Source: Amoebidium appalachense
Taxonomy: Eukaryota > Ichthyosporea
Reading direction: 5' to 3'
NCBI GenBank assembly: GCA_963693365.1
Contig: CAVNZM010000002.1
Coordinates: 12,028,001-12,092,000 of the forward strand
Length of the DNA: 64,000 nucleotides
The position numbers and the translations under genes are program-made. The stretch's first letter is position 1. Every line of letters starts with the position of its first letter. Under the pieces are notes generated by a model. It searched no databases. It was not told the origin of the DNA and worked only from the letters and a program-made list of their open reading frames with translations. Below, one piece after another: positions 49,225 through 64,000 of this stretch.

Positions 49225-50257
49225 TTGGCCCCCCACTTTGCTCCGGCCGAGCTGCTTCGTGCCACCACTACCCTGCAGGAATGCCAGGCCCTGAGTCTCA
49301 ACCTCGACTCTCGGGCCTTTTACTCCCGGGTGCAAAAAAGTATTCATCGATTTTTGTGTGGCATCTCGGCTGCAATCCTCCGCCGGGTCCTCCCTCCCGG
49401 CCTCCCCCCACACCGTGCAGCTTTTTCTCGCCTGGTGTGCCCAACGAGGGGTACAGGCCTCTTCCTTGGCCGGCTACAATTCGGCCATCACCAGACTCCA
49501 CCTCGACATGGGCCTCCCTGCTCCCTACCCCCACGACAAGTCTCTGGCCTGGTTCCTCCGAGGGGTGGGCAGATGGCAGCTTTCTCTCAACATCCGACCC
49601 CGATCATCCACCAGGGAGCCCCTCCTGCCCTCCCACCTCAGCATACTCCATGACCAGTGCCCCAACAAGGCCTCCTCGGCCAATCTACGGCTATGGACGG
49701 CCCTCATCGTCGGTTTCTGTGGTCTCCTCCGTTCGGGGGAATTTACCTCCAAAACCCTGACTTCCTTTGACCCGTCCCGTCACGTTAAACGGAAGGATGT
49801 GACCTTCAGCTACACCCCCACCGGTACTTTGTCCCATGCCACCCTCCACCTGCCAACCTCCAAGACGGATGTACAGGCCCGAGGTGTCAACGTCACTCTA
49901 GCTACCCTGCCCCTCACCCACTTCTCCCCAGCCCATCTCCTCCGGCAATTCCTGGATACAACGTCCGGTCAACCCGACGACCCCCTGTTCAGTCTCGGTG
50001 GCATTCCCTACACCAAGGGTGCTTTCTCTGCCGACTTCCGTGCCCTCCTCTCCCGGGCAGGCCTCTCACCCTCCCGGTTTGCCGGCCACAGCCTCCGCAT
50101 AGGGGGGGCCACAGCACTGGCTGAGGCCGGGGTCGACGACTCCCGGATCAAACAACTCGGCAGGTGGTCCTCCGACTGTTTCCTGATTTATACCCGCCTT
50201 CGTCCGGCCTCCATTGCTGCCACTACCACACGTGTATTCGCCTCTATTCTTAAGTGA
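49225..50257 (+). CDS. DIRS tyrosine recombinase
   Basis: Tyrosine recombinase that would integrate the circular DNA form of the element. The main open frame runs 49358-50257 (299 codons, no ATG needed if it is a continuation). All catalytic residues are visible: Arg125 (GLLRSGE), Lys169 (PTSKTD), His244-x-x-Arg247 (GHSLRIGG), Trp270 (LGRW) and the nucleophile Tyr278 (FLIYTR). The N-terminal DNA-binding part starts upstream in another frame (SLNLDSRAFYSRVQKSIHRF, from 49225). The two frames meet at T5 (49351-49355), where one more T would join them. Copy A retains only the last 40 codons of this gene. It lies directly upstream of B1, the usual place. Confidence 0.92.
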
Positions 50258-50287
50258 AACCTTTGGAGCAAGCATACTGCTCTCGTG

Positions 50288-50375
50288 CCGTGGTTTACAA
50301 CCATTGCAGGTTCACTTTCGTCCAAGGGGATGTCCCCCTAGAGGCAACACACGTCCCGGAGTAGTTTTCATAGAG
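50288..50375 (+). repeat. DIRS copy B internal repeat B1
   Basis: 88 bp, from CCGTGGTTTACAACC to CATAGAG, abutting A2. Same sequence as B2 and as the B repeats of copy A. Confidence 0.9.
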
Positions 50376-50714
50376 GTTTTATTTGTGGAAATTATTGACA
50401 TAAATATTTTTCTGGGTAAACACGTAGGATGGGTGTCCGATATCAACAGACTTCGTTTCATGTTTTAGCAGTTCGCGTTCGGCTGCCCGCATACGGGCAC
50501 CTATTAGCCGATCAAAACATCAGATTCCACAGATCACTAGACCGAGTTTGATTGGCTCAGGATCAGATTTCACATAACACTAGATCGATTTTGATTGGCT
50601 CAGATCGGTAGCCTTAGGTATATAAGCACGACAGTTTTTAGCAGATCAGCAAGCAACAAACACATCTTCTGTGTTTAGCACCTACAGCTTTACAGCTATA
50701 TTTTTCTTTTTCAC
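50375..50714 (+). repeat. DIRS copy B internal repeat A2
   Basis: 340 bp, nearly identical to A1 at 47036. Followed by a 132-bp spacer before B2, shorter than in copy A (185 bp). Confidence 0.9.
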
Positions 50715-50846
50715 CCACCCACCTACACCCTACACTCAACCCCCATTGATCCCCACATACGTGCTGTTTTTTCACGGGGCGAAGACTTCCCCCGTTTTTT
50801 GGGCACAAGGACCTCACGGATCAATAAATTGATGACTGGGGGCTTG

Positions 50847-50933
50847 CCGTGGTTTACAACCATTGCAGGTTCACTTTCGTCCAAGGGGATGTCCCCCTAG
50901 AGGCAACACACGTCCCGGAGTAGTTTTCATAGA
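50847..50933 (+). repeat. DIRS copy B terminal repeat B2
   Basis: About 87 bp, right end of the element. It runs directly into AAGAAAGAAATAAAG host sequence. Confidence 0.9.
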
Positions 50934-51107
50934 AGAAAGAAATAAAGAAAGGAAGAAATAAAGAAAGAAAAAAAACGGGGAAAAAAAAAAGAGGATAGGA
51001 AAAGAAAGAAAGAAAGAAAAAACTCCAATCCGAACTGTTATATTGAGTTAATTGGCCAGTGTTAGCCTGTACTGTCAACCTTTATTACGTGTTATGGGGA
51101 AGGGGTT

Positions 51108-51187
<80 letters not shown>

Positions 51188-52432
51188 GCATGGGTCACAG
51201 GGGAATCCTTAAAGGCACGGTTTTTTTTGTTTTTTTGGGGGGGGGGGAGGGGGGGGGGGGAACGGAGGAGGGGAAGGGGGGCTGATGAAAATGCGATAAA
51301 AAAAACCCAATGTCGCTGAAGTCTTCTAATGCTCTCAGTTTGCACCTGTTACAGAAGGCATCATGTAGTCTCTTTGCGGGTACGGTATACATACTTGAAC
51401 AGAACATCTGACATCCATTATTCTATACAAATGGTCCCTGAGCTTTGTCAATGAATCCTGTTACATGAGTACATGTTCTGGCTCACTTCTAGAGGTACCT
51501 GCAAGCTGCGCCGGTGCGTAGCAGCCGGCCTTACGGCCTCTCCTTGCTAGGCTCCTCCTTCTCGCCGTAGGAGTAAGTAACACAAGTGAAGGGGAAAAGG
51601 AACGTATTTGATTAAGTACGAAGCTCGAAAAGAAGAGAAGGAAACCAAATCGAGTATAGGGCGTATAGTATACATATGTTTTCGACACCTGGTTTCGTGC
51701 CACACGTCGATTTGATATGCAGAACTCAGAAACGAACTACACCCAAGCATCAAGTCCTACACGACCACACACACAAACTCGGAATGTTACGAAGTTGAGT
51801 GTGTACATGTCAACCCGCAGTGTACAGGTTTTTATACAGACAGGGTGGCTCCTATTCCCACGTAATCACGTGTCCACGATTGCTACGTAGTCAGAGTGAC
51901 TCTTGCATCATAATCATAGCCCACACGAACACGAACTTGGCTCACAGTACTTGCAATTATTGCGCTTTGATGACGGCGTCTGATTCTACTGTACTGTACA
52001 AACGGACACAAAACAAAGCCAATGGTAAAGCAATGAAGAAAAGTGTAATTTATCTGTGCATGTACTTGTGCACATTGCCGTTGTGGACCAAGAAACCATA
52101 CTTACGGCTGGGTAAGTAGTGTACGACATACGTATACGTAGCACCCGGGCCTCGCATGTCATGACACAATGTCCAAGCTTTCATGGTGCACAAAATAGCC
52201 CTTTGATCGTAAGTATGGCAACCAAGAGGGTATACTTACCGCAACCATGAATTTGGAGATTGAAACAGGCGGCATGGGCCATGATGTCAATAACAAACAG
52301 CATATAGCCCTCCCCCCCCCCCCCTCCCTCCCACACCCCGACCCACCCACCCAAACCCCACAAACCGAAATAGAAACAAGCAGAGATTACAGAAAGGCCT
52401 TGATGCTGACTGGTGTAATATTAAGAAGCCCC

Positions 52433-52465
<33 letters not shown>

Positions 52466-52698
52466 AGCTATAGATTGAGAAAGTACATTTTAGCGGCTAT
52501 GAATCAAATGCGCATGCAAGTGCATGAGAGCCGAAGGCCCGTGCATGTACATAGGTGGATGCATCATATCACAATGCATGGATTTTCTCTTGTCTTTATA
52601 ATTGCAGCTGGTATAGCATCGATTGCTTCTTGAGACAAAGACTATTCACTGCAAAAGCAGAATTGACTCGCTCAAAACCTACAATACCAACACATTGC

Positions 52699-52736
<38 letters not shown>

Positions 52737-52973
52737 CACACACACACAAACACATGCAAACACAATTACACACACATAAGGGGGGTTACGCTGTTTACTC
52801 GAGGCAAAGAGAACCAGTCTCAGGTATGGGGGGGGGTTTTGCTCGGAATATCCCCTCAGCGGTATATCATGATCACGTACATAGATGTCGGGTGGTGACT
52901 ATATATCAGGGTTTACTTTCTCTACGAGACACCATAAAGACTACAAGGAGAAATCAATTAGTTGGGGTTCCCC

Positions 52974-52976
<3 letters not shown>
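50934..52976. other. Unassigned region with GAAA repeat and G76 run
   Basis: Starts with the GAAA-type tract that also borders the other side of DIRS copy B. A run of 76 G follows at 51110-51185. From 51300 to 52970 the sequence is of mixed composition with only short open frames. No protein family or RNA was recognised. If the sacsin-like gene has further 5' exons they could be here, but none can be shown. Confidence 0.4.
51110..51185 (+). repeat. G76 homopolymer
   Basis: 76 consecutive G on the plus strand, the longest single run I see in the window. Confidence 0.95.
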
Positions 52977-53015
<39 letters not shown>

Positions 53016-53047
53016 GGGCTCCCCTCGGGACACTCGGTATCAGCTGG

Positions 53048-53126
<79 letters not shown>

Positions 53127-53130
53127 TGCG

Positions 53131-53562
53131 CTATAATTTTGTAGTGATGTGTTTCTCAAGCCAATCAATAAATCTAATAAACAGGTCGTAGTTACGCGTG
53201 TTTAGTATAAAATCAAGGATGTTGTAATTTACAGGTAGGCTATCTTTCTGGGTGTCTGTTGTGAATGTGACGTGTGTGTGTTGCGGTATTATGTGGTCTA
53301 TCAAACTACATTTGGCGATACATGACCGGTTAAACTGGTGTGTGTGTGTGTTGTTTGGGCATGCAAACGATGCCACCTTATACTTATTAGATCTCCACTG
53401 TATAGCACGTGTACAGTAAAAGCGTGGTAATTGATCAATAATACCATCAGCTAGAGAAAGACCAGTTCTACAGGAAGGTAATATGTATTTAGGTGTTATA
53501 CACTTGCGAGTGCCATATTTGGCAATATGGTTGAGGCGGTCAGTATATATAAAACGAGACAT
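53131..53562 (-). CDS. C-terminal LINE segment of unknown function
   Basis: About 143 codons starting immediately after the RT frame in another frame, so it is probably the C-terminus of the same protein after a frame break. It carries a Cys/His-rich stretch (CPNNTHTHQFNRSCIAKC) that might be a zinc-binding knuckle like those at the C-terminus of many LINE RTs. Not otherwise recognised. Confidence 0.5.
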   Translation of the reverse strand: MSRFIYTDRLNHIAKYGTRKCITPKYILPSCRTGLSLADGIIDQLPRFYCTRAIQWRSNKYKVASFACPNNTHTHQFNRSCIAKCSLIDHIIPQHTHVTFTTDTQKDSLPVNYNILDFILNTRNYDLFIRFIDWLEKHITTKL

Positions 53563-53567
53563 AAGGC

Positions 53568-55640
53568 TTAGTTTTCAAGGTGTATGCTTTCATCGGGTCT
53601 AGTGTCGTGTGGTATCTTTTTCCATTTGTTATATTGCGTGATTATCTTGTGATTGTGTACATGTTTAATAAGTAAGTGGCAGTCCAAAGTCACACACACA
53701 CTATTGCGGGGTTTATTTGTATTTGTGCCCAGGGGAGAAGGGGAGAGAGAGGGGAGGAAAGAGGGGAGAGGTGAGGAGGGGACAGGTCGGATAGAGAAGA
53801 GAGGGTGGGAGGGCAAATACTTCTTTAAGCGGCTTATGTGCTTATTGAATTTCAGCGCGAGATAGGATACTCTAGCAGCTATTGGGACCAGACCATATAT
53901 CGAGAGCGTTACAGGCCCAGGTTTACAACAGTTGTTAGATAGAAAGGAGGCAACTTCTGCTTCAAGGAAATTTGCCAGGGGTTTAAGCGCTCTAGTTCTC
54001 TCTTTCTTGATCCAAGCGGCGAGAAGGGGTAAACCATATTCACATGCCGGGAAGACAAAAGTGCGAATAAATGTAAGTCTAATAGAAGGATGGAGGGGTG
54101 TGTCTTTAAAAATATTAGCCGAGAAGAAAGCTAACCGCTTACGAGCCAACTCTACCCTCTTTTCGACCATATGGGGAAACATAACACCAACAGAATCAAC
54201 CGGAACACCAAGATATTTGTATTCTGGAACTATAGGTACAGGTTTAGATGATAATGTAAATGTGTGTAAATTGTTAGCTATATCAGGTACAAGAACACCA
54301 CATTTGTCTATGTTAAGGATCATAAGGTTTGCCTTGCACCACTCTGACACTACATCGAACAATCTTTGCAGGCGTCTAGGGGTACGGGCAAGGAGGGACA
54401 GATCATCAGCATAGAGAAGTGCAGGCGGAAAGTTATTAATAGGGTCATCGTTTTCGGCGTAAATCTTGACAGCCAAATCATCTATAAATAGGTTAAACAA
54501 AAAGGGGCTAAGCAATGAACCCTGCAAGAGACCTCTAGTACGAGCAAAACCATATGAAAGATGCCCATTAACCACAGCTCTACCATAGGTTTGAGACAAG
54601 AGTGCTTCTAACAGAACACCAATGCAGTGTGGTACACCCCGTGCAGCAAGCTTTTCCCATAGGAGACCAGGGGAGACAGAATCGTAAGCAGTTTTCCAAT
54701 CAATAAAGCCAACATATTGTGCACCAACTTGCATAGAATCGTGCAGTGCCATTATTTGAACATAACATGAATTGTTTTTACGAAAAGCGGATTGGCATGG
54801 GTGTATGTGAAGAATAGATTGAAACCTAGGGTGATGTGCAAATAACCTAAGTAAGCAAGCTTCAAAGAATCTACGAACAACCTGGGTTAGTGTAATGGGG
54901 CGAAAGGATGATATGGGGCCCTCGGAGTCCTTCTTAACTATGGGGATCACTAAGGTATCTAACCAAGATGACGGGACATGTCCACATTTAACACACCAAG
55001 AAAAGAGAGAGCTTAACATGATAGTAAGATCAGGTTTAATAGCACGATCACTTTCCTTTTGTGGGTAGGAGGGAACAAGGATTTTAAGAAACCCAGCAGG
55101 GAGTCCATCAGGTCCACAAGACTTACTAGAGCTATAACTAGATATCACAGACCATATGGCATCGGGACTGAAAAAGGGGAGGATCGATTCTATGGGGATA
55201 GATGGGTCTACAGGCCACACAATAGGTTTCTGAGCGGGGGTCCTATCTTTAAACAGTTCCGAGAAATACTTATCAGAGTCTATGAGGGGGTCTCCAGTGG
55301 TATCACCAATAATACGAGCAGGGGGGCCAAATCGATTCATACTAGCAAGCCGGCGCAAGCTTTCCTTTTGAGACAGGGGTTCACCTAGTCTAGCGGGAGT
55401 GGTGTTTGGTAACAAGAGAACATCGGGATATTCCTTCCTACCACCGCCAGCATAATCACCGAGATCTATCAAATCATCAACAATAAAGTTAGTGCATGTA
55501 TCTAGTACGAGATGTGAATCTGGCCTGGCTTGTGCAGATTCTAATAGGCGCATATATATAGGGTGTTTCGTAGCATAGCATACACATACATCAACTCTAC
55601 CCCACTGTGACTTAAGCTGGGATAGACGGAGGCGAAAGGT
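53568..55640 (-). CDS. LINE reverse transcriptase
   Basis: Long open frame with the non-LTR RT blocks in order: SCGPDGLPAGFLK, FRPITLTQVVRRFFEACL, GFIDWKTAYDSVSPGLLW (catalytic Asp), RGLLQGSLLSPFLFNLFIDD, LLYADDLSLLAR (catalytic YADD) and YKYLGVPVD. The open frame runs on to 56048 only because CA and A repeats translate without stops; I start the feature where real sequence begins. It ends at TAA (53568). No endonuclease or RNase H domain seen. Confidence 0.93.
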   Translation of the reverse strand, partial: TFRLRLSQLKSQWGRVDVCVCYATKHPIYMRLLESAQARPDSHLVLDTCTNFIVDDLIDLGDYAGGGRKEYPDVLLLPNTTPARLGEPLSQKESLRRLASMNRFGPPARIIGDTTGDPLIDSDKYFSELFKDRTPAQKPIVWPVDPSIPIESILPFFSPDAIWSVISSYSSSKSCGPDGLPAGFLKILVPSYPQKESDRAIKPDLTIMLSSLFSWCVKCGHVPSSWLDTLVIPIVKKDSEGPISSFRPITLTQVVRRFFEACLLRLFAHHPRFQSILHIHPCQSAFRKNNSCYVQIMALHDSMQVGAQYVGFIDWKTAYDSVSPGLLWEKLAARGVPHCIGVLLEALLSQTYGRAVVNGHLSYGFARTRGLLQGSLLSPFLFNLFIDDLAVKIYAENDDPINNFPPALLYADDLSLLARTPRRLQRLFDVVSEWCKANLMILNIDKCGVLVPDIANNLHTFTLSSKPVPIVPEYKYLGVPVDSVGVMFPHMVEKRVELARKRLAFFSANIFKDTPLHPSIRLTFIRTFVFPACEYGLPLLAAWIKKERTRALKPLANFLEAEVASFLSNNCCKPGPVTLSIYGLVPIAARVSYLALKFNKHISRLKKYLPSHPLFSIRPVPSSPLPSFLPSLSPSPLGTNTNKPRNSVCVTLDCHLLIKHVHNHKIITQYNKWKKIPHDTRPDESIHLEN

Positions 55641-64000
<8,360 letters not shown>

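Larger units (their letters stand above)
47036..50933 (+). mobile_element. DIRS-type (PAT/Ngaro-like) retrotransposon, copy B, RT-deleted
   Basis: Plus-strand element of 3.9 kb with the same architecture as copy A: A1 47036-47373, gag 47403-48563, a Pro-rich RT leader, recombinase to 50257, B1 50288-50375, A2 50375-50714, spacer, B2 50847-50933. The RT/RNase H core (about 1.4 kb in copy A) is cleanly deleted: sequence passes from QSFAAQLL straight to RNQLPR at 49155/49156 with at most one base of shared sequence. It sits in a GAAA-rich tract on both sides and shows no target duplication. It is non-autonomous for reverse transcription but could supply recombinase. Confidence 0.93.
52977..55640 (-). 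mobile_element. 5'-truncated non-LTR retrotransposon (LINE)
   Basis: The RT frame (about 55640-53568) and a second small frame (53562-53131) are followed by a CA tract (53052-53120), a short unique stretch and a run of about 34 A on the minus strand (52977-53010), which is a plausible poly(A) tail. There is no upstream endonuclease or ORF1, so the copy is 5'-truncated. I found no target duplication. Confidence 0.9.

Overview
This is a nuclear fragment from a eukaryote. Genes are cut into many small exons with GT-AG introns, there is no operon structure, and introns are packed with dinucleotide repeats and long G or C runs. Three classes of retroelement are present. The host is probably a protist or microalga. 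The RING-ended sacsin-like gene is of the type known from plants, which is weak support for an alga; I cannot name the species.

Layout. (1) 426-1143 and 12813-15046, minus strand: one GB1/guanylate-binding-type GTPase gene, split inside an exon by a DIRS-type retroelement (copy A, 1144-12812). That element is itself split inside its reverse transcriptase by a Ty1/copia element (3088-10193) with near-identical LTRs and a 5-bp target duplication. (2) 15756-27526, plus strand: a 13-exon Rab escort protein (REP) gene, divergent from the GTPase; one intron holds a MITE-like element. (3) 28929 to about 46625, minus strand: a sacsin-like gene with one N-terminal HSP90-like ATPase module and a C-terminal RING, in about 19 exons. 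(4) 47036-50933, plus strand: a second DIRS-type element (copy B). (5) 52977-55640, minus strand: a 5'-truncated non-LTR retrotransposon (LINE). (6) 56855 to the window end, minus strand: a Fic-domain (AMP-transferase type) gene whose 5' end lies outside the window.

The two DIRS copies share split direct repeats (A1 - ORFs - B1 - A2 - B2, as in PAT/Ngaro-type elements) and have complementary losses. Copy A keeps gag and RT/RNase H but has lost nearly all of its tyrosine recombinase. Copy B keeps gag and a recombinase with all catalytic residues but has lost its RT. Each could in principle use the other's proteins.

The cellular genes have no obvious pathway link. REP serves Rab prenylation, sacsin-RING protein quality control, Fic proteins AMPylation, and GB1 GTPases membrane work. 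Several genes show single-base frame breaks, mostly in short homopolymers, and the sacsin gene also has three in-frame stops. I read most frame breaks as consensus errors or young lesions. The GTPase gene is the only one clearly destroyed, by insertion.
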